From positions 868,001 through 932,000 of the forward strand of contig NZ_CP130649.1 in NCBI RefSeq assembly GCF_030552895.1: a stretch of DNA of 64,000 nt, read 5' to 3'. The translations under genes and the position numbers were made by a program. The notes under the pieces were generated by a model. That model saw only the letters and a list, made by a program, of their open reading frames with translations. It did not search any database and had not been told where the DNA came from. Position 1 is the stretch's first letter. Each line of letters begins with the position of its first letter. The stretch comes from Tatumella ptyseos. Lineage in GTDB: Bacteria; Pseudomonadota; Gammaproteobacteria; Enterobacterales; Enterobacteriaceae. Of this stretch, positions 1 through 9,354 are shown piece after piece.

Positions 1-2
1 GT

Positions 3-3000
3 AATTATATAGTCAGCGTAAATAATGTAAAGATTACTGACGCACTAGTGTATTCAGATGCAAGTATTAGCACTTTAAACTCTAACATTGAAGTTACTGC
101 TAACCACTTCGACAACCAAAGTGGGGTTATTTCAACTCGTAATGGTACGTTGGAGTTAACTATCAACGAAACACTTTTGAACAATGGTATTGTTCAAGCC
201 AAGGGTTCACTAATCCTACATGGTAAAAAATTTAAAAATAATGGGGTTATAAATACTACTGGTCGATTACTATTCAAACTCGGTAGTTTAGATAATAACG
301 GCTCGCTATTCGCTAACAATATAGATATCACGACGAATAATTTAAAAAACTCTGGAGTATTACTCTCTGAAAATGGTGATATTTCAATCGATGTGTCAGG
401 TAGTGAGACTTTTGAGAATAGTGGTCTATTAAAAGGGAGTAACGTTAACTTAGCAATATCAGGGGAGTTAATAAATAGTGGCAATATTAATTCAAATAAG
501 AACCTTTCAGTCAAGTCTAAGGCTTTAAAAAATACCAATAAAATTATTTCAGATAATGCGATCGATATTACTATTGATAACGGTCTTGTTAATAGTGGGA
601 AAGACGCTTTTATCTCCTCAGGTAAGAGCCTTTCCATTGTAAAATCCAATAACGATAAAACGGCAAGTCTCTTCAATGATAGCCAAGCAGTACTACAGTC
701 TGGAGGAGTAATATCAATTAATAATATTAATAGTATTACTAATGAAGGGTTGATCGCTGCTCAGGATAAGTTAGCCATGAATAATGGTGAAGAATTATCT
801 AATGATAAAGGCCGTTTACAAGGTTCGACTATTAATATATCCAATTACGATGTTTTTTCTAATAAGGATAATGCTAAAGTTTTAGCTGCTAATGATATTA
901 AAGTAAACGATGTCGATGTGGTTATAAATGATAAGTCGACTATCGCAGCCTATAACAATATTCTTATAGCGAATATCCTGGAATTTAAAAATAGTTTATC
1001 TGAATTATCAGCCACCTATCAATTGAATCTAAATAACATAGATAAGTTAGACAATAAAATATCAAGTGTATCCTCAACTTCTGGTGATATTTTTTTAAAT
1101 TCGATTCATGAAATTAATAATACAGTTGGCAGTGTTTTATCTGCAGCCAATAATGTTCTTATAAAAGATAGTGGTGAAATACGGAACTCTGAAAATTCTT
1201 TTATTCAAGCCAATAATAACATCGAAATCAGCAATATTAATAATTTAAAAAATTACGGAAACCTTCTAGCACAAGCAGGCATGATAGTAAGAGATGTTAC
1301 TAATTTAATAAACTCTGGCGATACAGCAATTATCCAAGCAACAAATATTTTGCTTGAAAAAATTAAGATAATTACCAATAAAAATACCGCTTCTATTTTG
1401 GCAGATAATACTCTCAATGTAGAAAAAACAGAAACTCTTTTAAATGATTTGTCAGCATTAATTCAAGCCAGTAAAGCAAATATCTCTGTCGAAGTTCTAA
1501 AGAATCAAGGTTATCAATCTTATATTATCTCAGATAGTGACCTTAACATCACTGCTGATTCAGTTAGTAATGAAAATGAAGCTGGTATTTTTTCAAATAA
1601 TCTATTACATATTGAGGCTGCCGATGTCATCAACGGGGATAATAGTGATATCAATAGTTATCAATTCTCGATAGTATCAGATAATCTTGTCAATAAAGGG
1701 ACAATATCCTCCCAAAATTCAATGTCAGGTGATGTGATCACGACTAGCTCTTTCGATAATAAATCAGGCAGAGTTTTATCTGACGGATCTCTCACTATTA
1801 ATACCGGGGATTATATTGCTAATGATGCGAGTAGTATTTTTTCAGCGAAGCTATTATCTCTAAATCTCGTTAAGGATTTTAATAACGATCTAGCCGGTAG
1901 ATTGACAACTAATGGGATGCTAAGTATTTCAACTTTAGGTGATATCAATATAAATAAAGTCATCGAGTCCCATGGAGGAGTAACGCTATCTTCTTCGGTT
2001 ATTAATAATAATGCTGCTATCGTGAGTATGAATAATATCTACCTCAATGCAGCATCTATTATTAATGATATTAATTCTTTATTGTTTTCAATGAAAGATA
2101 TCTATATTGAAGCTAAAAATGATGTCACTAATAATGCTGGTGCTAATATTCTAAGTCAGGGCAACCTAAATATTAAATCAGATGTTGTTAAAAACATTGC
2201 AGGCACAATTCGATCCCAAAGTGACGTTATTTTTGATGTTAACCAGTTAGATAATATAAGTTCATATAAAAATGAAAATTGGGATACCGGTTCTTTAGAG
2301 CAAGGTCGCGGTAGCTGGGTCTATAGTGAACCTTTTTATACTGAAAAGATTTATGCTACGGTCAATTTACCGATGCTCGTGTCTGATATTTCTTTAGATA
2401 AGAAAGCAGAAATTTCTGCAGGAGGTAGTCTTCATTTCAATAGCTTTAGGAAAGACGAGTCGCTAGGCTTATTAAATAATAGAGGTGGCATAATTCAGGC
2501 TAAGAAAAATATCAACATCTTAGGTAATGTGACCAACACATCTGGTTATTTATCTACTAATTATTATGATATATTGAAGTTGTCGAGTGGTAAAAATATC
2601 CAGCTATCTTTTGAGCATTATCAACCTTTTTATGACAATCTAGGTACGTTATCCTTTTCGAATATGTTTGAGGTTTTACGATATATTTATGGAAGAGATG
2701 GTAGTCATTCTGCAACGGGAGGGACAATATCGTTTAGTGGGAGTTATGGAAAATTCCACAATGCTTTAGTTGATTTGTCAGCGCGTCATTCTCGCTTAAA
2801 CAATGTAATGAAAAGTATATTTGGAGAGTATTGGCGAACGGATAAATTTGATAGTTTAGTCGCTAAGTGGAAAGATCTTTCAACTAATTCTTTTCAAAAT
2901 CTCAAAGATAAAAAATATTATTTTTTACCGGCAGACAAAGGTGAAATATCTGCCGGTGGTCATGTCGTAATTCTTGGTGGCAAGTTAAATAATGGTATTG

Positions 3001-6000
3001 ATGCACAACTGGGTAGTGATATAAAACAATTAAATAACATGATTAACGTCGAGGTCGGAGATAAATCGGTATCTACCTTGGAACAGGGTTATGAGGTTGC
3101 TTTTAGTACTAAAAAACTTGAGGAAATCAAACAAGGTGTCAGTGTGTTACCCGCACTGGAGGATTTGATAAATATTAAGGGGTTGTTCCAACAATCGCAA
3201 GCCTTCCTCAATTTGGAAGATCTAACTATCAATACTGCAAATCGTAAAGACTCTATCATAGTCCCAATGTATGAAACACGGATAGAGATGATCGATATGA
3301 GTAACTATTATGGCTCTGATTATTTTTTCAATAAAGTGGGTTATCATCCTGATAAGCCTGTGATTGTTATTGGCGATGATTATTTCATTAATGAACTATT
3401 ACGTCGCCAAATTAATAATACACTCGGCGCTGAGCTATCCAAAAAGTTTGGAGTTGAAGGTGCAGATTTAATAAAAACTCTCTTCGATAATACTGGGGTC
3501 TTAATCAAGTCTAGTAACAGTGGTTTTGAGGTCGGCCGAGCTCTAACTGCGGATCAAATTGACAATCTAACACAAGATGTCGTGTGGTTTGTTACTGAGA
3601 GTATTGATGGTATCGATGTACTTGTCCCGAAAATCTATTTAGCTAAAGCTACAATCGATTCATTATCTGACAACAATTCTTCGGGTGCTGCATCCATACA
3701 GGCCGGAGGCAATATCTCTTTAGAGGTAGAAGAATTTAATAACTATAATGGTTCAGTGAGTGGTTCGGGTGACGTTAATATTCAAGCTAAAGGTGATATT
3801 AATAATTCAAGTAGTGGGATGAGTTCGGGTATCAATGCTGGCGGTTCTGTTATGATGACAAGTACCGGAGGCAATATTAATAATAGTGGTGCTTATATTA
3901 AAGCTGAAGACACAATCAGCCTCACTGCCGATAGAGGTGATGTAAGTCTCATTTCAAGCGTTGGTAGAGATGCTAAAGGTGATCAAGTTATTGGCTCATA
4001 CGATGACGGTGTTTCTGCAGGAAAAAATATTGATATCACTGCAAATAATATCGATGTTACTGCTGTTGAGTTAAGCACCGGTGACGATCCCAATAGTGTG
4101 ATCTCTCTTACCTCTACGGAGGGAAGTGTCAGGTTTAATGATATTCATGAATTAAATTCAACTAGTGAACATTCCAACACACAAATAGATTTTCTTAGCC
4201 ATAGAACAATCGATGAAATAGATATTTCTGCAAAATCTAAGGCTAGCTCTGTCAATACTAAAGGAAATCTTAATATCAACTCTAGTGAAGATATTGTTTT
4301 TACTGGAGGTGAGTATAATGCTGGAAGTGCCATTATTTCCGCAGATAAAAATATCACGGTAAAAACCTCGCAAGATCACCATATACATGAGAAAACGGTA
4401 ACTGAAACGGATTTTGTTATCGATCTAAATCTTGATTTACCGGGAATGTCAAAAAAAGGATTAACTCACTCGACTCTTGATGGCACGACATATACTAATT
4501 CTCAAGATTATCAAAGTGGTGGTTCTACCGCGGAACTTAACACTGCGAGTGCTAAACGTCCTGGCGCAGCACCTACCGCTGATACAGCATCATTTAAAAT
4601 TGGTGCGCAAAGCACGCAGTCAAAAACGACTGAATCGACAACTACCAATACCAACACTCAGTTTAATTTCGAAAATGGTACTTTGATTAAGGCTGGAGAG
4701 ACTGCTGATATAGGAGGTATGGATCTTACTGTTTCTGACGCAGCAGCAGCCACTATCATGGCAGGGGATGTTCAATCTACCAAATACAATGACACCTATA
4801 CCAAAGAGGACAGTTACAAAGAGACATTTGTTGGAATCAAGTCTGAAGCCCATAGTGCGATAGTTGATGCAGCTAATAAATATTCTAATCTTGGTAATAA
4901 ATCAGAAAATCAGGATATGGAAGTTGATGCATGGCGTACAACGGCACAAGTTGTTGGAGATGTTACAAACCTCGTCACAAACGATTTAGCCGGTGGTTCC
5001 ATCAAAGCAGGGTGGTCGGAAGTGACAACATCGGAATCTCAATCTAGTTCAGTCGAAAACAAAAACAGTATCACAGGTGGTCAGATAAATATCATTAGTG
5101 ATAAAGATATTGTATTACATGGTACTGATGTCAATGCCGCACAAGTTAACATGAATGCTGGCGGCGACTTAACGCTTAAAGCGGCTGAAAAAATGGCAAC
5201 ATCTAGTTCAGCTCGCGCTACACATGATGCGGGAGTGAGTGTTTCAGCCGGTGTTTCCGCGATGGGTGCTGGAGTGGGTGTTTCCGTTGATTATTCTGGA
5301 TCTGTCTCGTCTGGCAGTTCGGAAAGCAAGTCTTATGATAATTCAAAAATAAATGCACAACAGGTTAACGTTACTACCGGTAATAATGTCACCTTAGAAG
5401 GTGCCAATATTTCCGCAGTGGAAGCAAATATGGAGATTGGTGGTGATCTGACCATCCAGTCTAAACAAGATACAACGCTAGTTAAGGGAAATAGTGAAAG
5501 TTGGGGAGTTTCAGCAGGGGCGAGTGTGTCTACCTCTGGAATTCTTCCCAATGCATCCGGTCAATATGGGGGCGGGAGTGAGCGTCATGAAAGTGCTCTT
5601 ACAAAAGAGCAATCAGGTATTGTTACTTCAGGCAGCGTCGATATACACACTCAAGGCAATTTAACGATGGCTGGCGGCCATATTATTTCGGGTAACGGCA
5701 CAGGTGCTGTCACAGTCGAGGGGGATGTTAATACTTCGGTAGTCAAAGACTATATAGATTCAGAGGGTATGTATCAAGGCGGCGGCGGAGGTCTCAGCTA
5801 TAAAGGTATGCCAACGGGTAACTATTACAATGATACTCTAGACGAAGTCCATATTAAAGCCGATCAGAATAATACAATAAATGTGAACACTAGTGTGAGT
5901 GGGCAAGTACAGGGTCACATTAATACCGATCTCGATAAGGCAGCGGTTATCACCGAAGAGAGTAAAAAAGCAGGCAATAATATATCTGTTACCCTAACTG

Positions 6001-7550
6001 TCCCTAACCTGACTTCCAAAAAAGGGTCCTATGACGTTAATACTGATAATATTCCTTCAAAATCTAGCAATGGCACTGACCAGAAAAAACCAAGTTCATC
6101 ATCTAGTCAGAATTCAAACCAAGGGCAGGGCTCTAAAACATCCGATGCCTTACAAAGTTCAACACAATATACGCCAGCTCAAACCTCTACAACCTACTCA
6201 AATGTAGAGTATTCATCGATCAGTCATGGAGCAAAACCGAGCCAGAAACCCTCAACGAGCACGTCTTCTATACAGCATGGGAGTGTGACTACTCCACCTA
6301 AAAATGATAATAGTCATACTATTTCTCAAAATGGTACTTCACAACCTATTCAGGGAAGTTCTACGCCTTCCAAGGGTAAATGGCCAACGGTAAATCCTAG
6401 TACTGGGTATATTGGCGGTACAGGAAGTGCTTCGCGTCCAGATGGGATGAATTCAGGTAAATCTACGTCGACGAGTCACACTAGTTATTCATCGAACATT
6501 AGTGCTAACCCTTCCTCAGCGGTGAATAACAGTGCTAAGAAGCCGAGTTCGACACAAAACCGTCCTACTGGAGCCGATAATGCTGTAGTGACTCAAGGTA
6601 ATAACTCAAAGCAAACTCCAGGTTCAACTTCAACTGATAAGGGTAAATGGCCAATCGTTAATCCGAGCACCGGGTTTATTGGCGGTACGGGAAGCGCATC
6701 TCGCCCTGATGGAATGAATTCAGGTAAATCTTCGCCTAACAGACAAAATGTTAACACCTCGAATGTGAGTGGAAGTCATACACTTTTCTCATCGGGTAAT
6801 AGTAGTGCTAAGCAACCGAGTTCGACGCAAAATCGTCCTACTGGAGCCGATAATGCAGTAGTGGCTCAAGGTAATAACTCAAAACCGACTCAAGGTTCAA
6901 CTTCAACTGATAAGGTTAACTGGCCAACCGTTAATCCGAGTACCGGATTTATTGGTGGTACGGGAAGTGCGTCTCGTTTAGATGGAATGAATTCCGGTAA
7001 ATCTACACCTATCAGACAAAATGTTAACACCTCGAATGTGAGTGGAAGTCATACACTTTTCTCATCGGGTAATAGTAGTGCTAAGCAACCGAGTTCGACG
7101 CAAAACCGTCCTACTGGAGCCGATAATGCAGTAGTGGCTCAAGGTAATAACTCAAAACCGACTCAAGGTTCAACTTCAACTGATAAGGGTAAATGGCCAA
7201 CTGTTAATCCTAGCACCGGATTTATTGGCGGTACGGGAAGCGCGTCTCGTCTAGATGGAATGAATTCAGCTGGAACTAAAATAGCAGCTCCTCACAATCC
7301 ATCATCAAATTCGTCAGTGAAAAAAGGCAATATTACCGATAGCGTTACATCGGAGAATTCCACGCTTCAATATCGAGCAATTTCATCCAAGCAAAAGCTT
7401 CCATCACAAACATACGATGGTAAAAATTGGCCGTCTGTCACTGAGTCAAATAAGCTCATTGGAGGGACGGGAAGTTCATCTCGACTAGATGGAATGAATA
7501 GTAGTCGAATAAAAACGGGTGATAAAAATAGAAAAATAGAAATTGAGTGA
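3..7550 (+). CDS. Filamentous haemagglutinin-type exoprotein (TpsA-like), 5' end outside window
   Basis: A very large surface or secreted protein of the two-partner-secretion type. The frame is open from base 3 with no stop, so the start, signal peptide and TPS domain lie upstream of the window; a GTG at 48 is merely the first start-like codon. About 2,515 codons are visible. The first two thirds are short Asn/Ser/Ile-rich repeats of the type L-x-N-x-G-x-I, expected to fold as a beta-helix. Residues of roughly 1450-1900 resemble the haemagglutinin repeat region of CdiA/FHA proteins, with Gly/Asn-rich strands such as NAGGDLTLKA. The last 500 residues are a Ser/Thr/Asn/Pro-rich tail with five copies of a W-P-x-V ... 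IGGTGSxSRxDGMNS motif. I see no VENN motif, toxin domain or adjacent immunity gene, so an adhesin is more likely than a CDI toxin. The partner TpsB transporter is not in the window. Confidence 0.85.
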   Translation, partial: NYIVSVNNVKITDALVYSDASISTLNSNIEVTANHFDNQSGVISTRNGTLELTINETLLNNGIVQAKGSLILHGKKFKNNGVINTTGRLLFKLGSLDNNGSLFANNIDITTNNLKNSGVLLSENGDISIDVSGSETFENSGLLKGSNVNLAISGELINSGNINSNKNLSVKSKALKNTNKIISDNAIDITIDNGLVNSGKDAFISSGKSLSIVKSNNDKTASLFNDSQAVLQSGGVISINNINSITNEGLIAAQDKLAMNNGEELSNDKGRLQGSTINISNYDVFSNKDNAKVLAANDIKVNDVDVVINDKSTIAAYNNILIANILEFKNSLSELSATYQLNLNNIDKLDNKISSVSSTSGDIFLNSIHEINNTVGSVLSAANNVLIKDSGEIRNSENSFIQANNNIEISNINNLKNYGNLLAQAGMIVRDVTNLINSGDTAIIQATNILLEKIKIITNKNTASILADNTLNVEKTETLLNDLSALIQASKANISVEVLKNQGYQSYIISDSDLNITADSVSNENEAGIFSNNLLHIEAADVINGDNSDINSYQFSIVSDNLVNKGTISSQNSMSGDVITTSSFDNKSGRVLSDGSLTINTGDYIANDASSIFSAKLLSLNLVKDFNNDLAGRLTTNGMLSISTLGDININKVIESHGGVTLSSSVINNNAAIVSMNNIYLNAASIINDINSLLFSMKDIYIEAKNDVTNNAGANILSQGNLNIKSDVVKNIAGTIRSQSDVIFDVNQLDNISSYKNENWDTGSLEQGRGSWVYSEPFYTEKIYATVNLPMLVSDISLDKKAEISAGGSLHFNSFRKDESLGLLNNRGGIIQAKKNINILGNVTNTSGYLSTNYYDILKLSSGKNIQLSFEHYQPFYDNLGTLSFSNMFEVLRYIYGRDGSHSATGGTISFSGSYGKFHNALVDLSARHSRLNNVMKSIFGEYWRTDKFDSLVAKWKDLSTNSFQNLKDKKYYFLPADKGEISAGGHVVILGGKLNNGIDAQLGSDIKQLNNMINVEVGDKSVSTLEQGYEVAFSTKKLEEIKQGVSVLPALEDLINIKGLFQQSQAFLNLEDLTINTANRKDSIIVPMYETRIEMIDMSNYYGSDYFFNKVGYHPDKPVIVIGDDYFINELLRRQINNTLGAELSKKFGVEGADLIKTLFDNTGVLIKSSNSGFEVGRALTADQIDNLTQDVVWFVTESIDGIDVLVPKIYLAKATIDSLSDNNSSGAASIQAGGNISLEVEEFNNYNGSVSGSGDVNIQAKGDINNSSSGMSSGINAGGSVMMTSTGGNINNSGAYIKAEDTISLTADRGDVSLISSVGRDAKGDQVIGSYDDGVSAGKNIDITANNIDVTAVELSTGDDPNSVISLTSTEGSVRFNDIHELNSTSEHSNTQIDFLSHRTIDEIDISAKSKASSVNTKGNLNINSSEDIVFTGGEYNAGSAIISADKNITVKTSQDHHIHEKTVTETDFVIDLNLDLPGMSKKGLTHSTLDGTTYTNSQDYQSGGSTAELNTASAKRPGAAPTADTASFKIGAQSTQSKTTESTTTNTNTQFNFENGTLIKAGETADIGGMDLTVSDAAAATIMAGDVQSTKYNDTYTKEDSYKETFVGIKSEAHSAIVDAANKYSNLGNKSENQDMEVDAWRTTAQVVGDVTNLVTNDLAGGSIKAGWSEVTTSESQSSSVENKNSITGGQINIISDKDIVLHGTDVNAAQVNMNAGGDLTLKAAEKMATSSSARATHDAGVSVSAGVSAMGAGVGVSVDYSGSVSSGSSESKSYDNSKINAQQVNVTTGNNVTLEGANISAVEANMEIGGDLTIQSKQDTTLVKGNSESWGVSAGASVSTSGILPNASGQYGGGSERHESALTKEQSGIVTSGSVDIHTQGNLTMAGGHIISGNGTGAVTVEGDVNTSVVKDYIDSEGMYQGGGGGLSYKGMPTGNYYNDTLDEVHIKADQNNTINVNTSVSGQVQGHINTDLDKAAVITEESKKAGNNISVTLTVPNLTSKKGSYDVNTDNIPSKSSNGTDQKKPSSSSSQNSNQGQGSKTSDALQSSTQYTPAQTSTTYSNVEYSSISHGAKPSQKPSTSTSSIQHGSVTTPPKNDNSHTISQNGTSQPIQGSSTPSKGKWPTVNPSTGYIGGTGSASRPDGMNSGKSTSTSHTSYSSNISANPSSAVNNSAKKPSSTQNRPTGADNAVVTQGNNSKQTPGSTSTDKGKWPIVNPSTGFIGGTGSASRPDGMNSGKSSPNRQNVNTSNVSGSHTLFSSGNSSAKQPSSTQNRPTGADNAVVAQGNNSKPTQGSTSTDKVNWPTVNPSTGFIGGTGSASRLDGMNSGKSTPIRQNVNTSNVSGSHTLFSSGNSSAKQPSSTQNRPTGADNAVVAQGNNSKPTQGSTSTDKGKWPTVNPSTGFIGGTGSASRLDGMNSAGTKIAAPHNPSSNSSVKKGNITDSVTSENSTLQYRAISSKQKLPSQTYDGKNWPSVTESNKLIGGTGSSSRLDGMNSSRIKTGDKNRKIEIE
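6381..7513 (+). repeat. Tandem repeat in the exoprotein tail, five motif copies
   Basis: In-frame repeats start at the conserved tryptophan codon at 6381, 6648, 6921, 7194 and 7428, giving periods of 267, 273, 273 and 234 bases. Each copy encodes W-P-x-V followed by IGGTG-S-x-S-R-x-D-G-M-N-S, joined by a Ser/Asn/Gln linker containing STQNRPTGADNAVV in the middle copies. The stretches 6741-6920 and 7014-7193 are nearly identical base for base, which points to recent duplication. The fifth copy is the most diverged and lies just before the C-terminus. Confidence 0.9.
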
Positions 7551-7750
7551 TCATAATATCAACTATTAGCCGTTTAATTGTTAAATAGATTGCGGGGGGT
7601 GATATAACTAATAATATATCGCTGATAAATATTTTTTTAGGAAATACATCGCGCTTTATTTTGTTTTATATTTTTTTAAATCAAGGGTTGTATTTTATTA
7701 ATAAGTGACTTAGCATCGTCTTAGGTTAATTAAGTAATCGGTTCTAATTT

Positions 7751-7769
7751 TTATGATTATATATCATAA
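7751..7769. promoter_or_regulatory. Perfect 19-bp dyad upstream of the microcin-like gene (candidate operator)
   Basis: TTATGAT-TATAT-ATCATAA is a perfect inverted repeat with 7-base arms and a 5-base centre, ending 63 bases before the peptide start codon. A TATACT hexamer at 7799-7804 could be a -10 box; the -35 is poor, as expected for a regulated promoter. The ATGAT/ATCAT arms resemble half of a Fur box, and Fur controls colicin V, but this match is only partial. No binding protein can be assigned from sequence alone. Confidence 0.45.
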
Positions 7770-7832
7770 ATCATGTGGATGCTTATTGTTAAGCCCACTA
7801 TACTTTGAAGTTAAATATATAGGAGAAGTATT

Positions 7833-8048
7833 ATGTCTAAAATGGAAATGACTTTAGAGCAATGCCAAGAGATTCGTGGTGGGGGTTGGGTTGGTGCGGC
7901 AATCGGTGGTGCCACCGGCGCGGTGCTTGGTGCAGTGGTAGGCGGAGGGCTAACCTTTGGAATCGGCACTATTGCTGGTGGTTTGGCTGGTACTGCTATT
8001 GGTTGTGCTGCAGGTGCGGGTATTGGAAATAAGACGGGTAAATCTTAA
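7833..8048 (+). CDS. Double-glycine-leader peptide, putative class II microcin-like bacteriocin precursor
   Basis: A 71-residue peptide with a strong AGGAG ribosome site at 7821-7825. Residues 1-17 form a short leader ending Q-E-I-R-G-G, with hydrophobic residues at Met6, Leu8 and Ile14 as in leaders cut by C39 peptidases. Cleavage after Gly17 would release a 54-residue core, starting Gly-Trp-Val, that is almost wholly Gly/Ala/Val/Ile with repeated GxxxG spacing (a glycine zipper), one cysteine (Cys58), and a polar tail N-K-T-G-K-S. That core resembles the membrane-inserting segment of colicin V. It lacks the Ser/Gly-rich C-terminus of siderophore microcins. It is followed by a matching exporter. 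The antibacterial role is inferred; a secreted signalling or biofilm peptide is also possible. Confidence 0.75.
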   Translation: MSKMEMTLEQCQEIRGGGWVGAAIGGATGAVLGAVVGGGLTFGIGTIAGGLAGTAIGCAAGAGIGNKTGKS

Positions 8049-8069
8049 TTAATTTCTAATTAATAACTA

Positions 8070-8104
8070 AATTGAGGTGTTTATAAATAACACCTCAATT
8101 TTTC
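8070..8104 (+). terminator. Hairpin terminator/attenuator after the peptide gene
   Basis: A perfect 12-base stem (AATTGAGGTGTT, 8070-8081, pairing with 8089-8100) with a 7-base loop and a short T-run. It lies between the peptide stop codon and the start of the secretion genes. It would let most transcripts end after the peptide gene, giving excess peptide over exporter, with read-through or a separate promoter for the rest. Confidence 0.75.
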
Positions 8105-8133
8105 TTATATTGGAGTTTGCCCAGGTCCAAAAG

Positions 8134-9354
8134 ATGAATAATGAGTTAAGTAAATGTTTGGAAAAGTCTCCAATAGGTATTGGAGTATATACTTCTTTGC
8201 TTTTTTTTATTACATCAATCTTTATAGTTATCCTATTTAAAGGGAGCTACGGAAAGCAAGAGTTAGTGAAAGGGATAATTCGTCAGGAGTCTTTTTACCG
8301 TGTAAATTCTGATAAAGTGGGTAATGTTATCGATGTTTTTGTTCAAGAAAAAGATGAGGTAAAATCTGGAGACCCTCTATTTAAAATAGCATTGCCTTGG
8401 CAAGATGTTATCGATGTAGAGAGTGGTAACAGTATGTATACAGGCTCAGTGCAACGGCTCACCGAATCAAAGAACTATTTAACAAAAGAACAACAAGCTT
8501 TAGAAAAAGAAAGAATCAATTTGACCAAAAGTAAGCAGAACTTTGAGGATCATTACGCATCTAGGTTAAATGGCTTATCTGAAATTGAAGAACAATATAA
8601 AAAGAAAGGTGTTATTTATAGCACTCAATTAAAAGAACTGAAAATTTTATTAAAAAGTAAAGCTATAAATAAAACTGAAATAGAGTCTTTGAAACAAGCA
8701 ATCATTGATAATGATATAGCCTTAAAGAAAATTATTGCGGATAAAAAAATATTCGCACAAGAGTTCAACGATAAAAACGATTATTATTTGCGCGCCGAAC
8801 GGGAATTACTACAAAATGAAACATCTATTGAGCGACGTAAACAAGAAATAATAAATGACCTTAATAGGTTTAGATTACAGAAAGAGTACATTGTTTCGTC
8901 TCCAGTAGATGGAGTTATACACGATGTAGGAATTTTGAAAGGCGATTTTGTTGACGGTAATATTCCATCGATGATAATTACAAGGCCTAAAAATAATACC
9001 CACCTTGCTATTCTTTATCTGTCATCAAGCCAAATAGGACTCATTGACCCTAAAATACCGTTAACGTTGCGAGTTGACACTTTCCCATACGAAACCTTTG
9101 GAATACTTAAAGGGACTGTATTAAATATAGCCTCCACACCTACCCATATATCCATTGATGATAAAGATTCTTGGTTTCGAGTGAAGGTTAGAATCCATGA
9201 TAACGAACCCAATACAAAGATCCCTTTAAACCAACTTGCTGATGGGATGACAGTCACTACGACGCTAAGAGAACCAAAGCAATCACTGATAGAATGGCTA
9301 TTTTTGCCTGTTAAAAAAGCATTTATTCGTAATCCGGATTTTACTCAAAGATGA
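8134..9354 (+). CDS. Type I secretion periplasmic adaptor, HlyD/CvaA family
   Basis: The membrane-fusion subunit that links the inner-membrane ABC exporter to the outer-membrane channel. A 406-residue protein from ATG 8134. A GTG at 8077 is in frame but lies inside the terminator hairpin and adds residues unlike the family, so ATG 8134 is preferred; an AGG at 8123-8125 is the best ribosome site. It has a short cytosolic N-terminus, one membrane segment at about residues 16-35, a long Lys/Glu-rich coiled coil at about 100-265, a lipoyl-like hairpin containing SPVDGVIHDVG, and a C-terminal beta domain. The length is close to that of CvaA. The stop codon overlaps the next start (ATGA). Confidence 0.88.
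   Translation: MNNELSKCLEKSPIGIGVYTSLLFFITSIFIVILFKGSYGKQELVKGIIRQESFYRVNSDKVGNVIDVFVQEKDEVKSGDPLFKIALPWQDVIDVESGNSMYTGSVQRLTESKNYLTKEQQALEKERINLTKSKQNFEDHYASRLNGLSEIEEQYKKKGVIYSTQLKELKILLKSKAINKTEIESLKQAIIDNDIALKKIIADKKIFAQEFNDKNDYYLRAERELLQNETSIERRKQEIINDLNRFRLQKEYIVSSPVDGVIHDVGILKGDFVDGNIPSMIITRPKNNTHLAILYLSSSQIGLIDPKIPLTLRVDTFPYETFGILKGTVLNIASTPTHISIDDKDSWFRVKVRIHDNEPNTKIPLNQLADGMTVTTTLREPKQSLIEWLFLPVKKAFIRNPDFTQR

Noticed and set aside
194..676. 160-codon minus-strand frame
   Set aside because: It lies wholly antisense to the exoprotein repeats, has no ribosome site, and its sequence is a reflection of the repeat codons.
48..7550. Contact-dependent inhibition toxin (CdiA)
   Set aside because: The protein has haemagglutinin repeats but no VENN motif and no recognisable C-terminal toxin. 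The next gene is the GG peptide, not an immunity protein.
7551..7832. Small immunity gene between the exoprotein and the peptide
   Set aside because: The stretch is very AT-rich, with stops in all frames and no ribosome-site-led frame of useful length.
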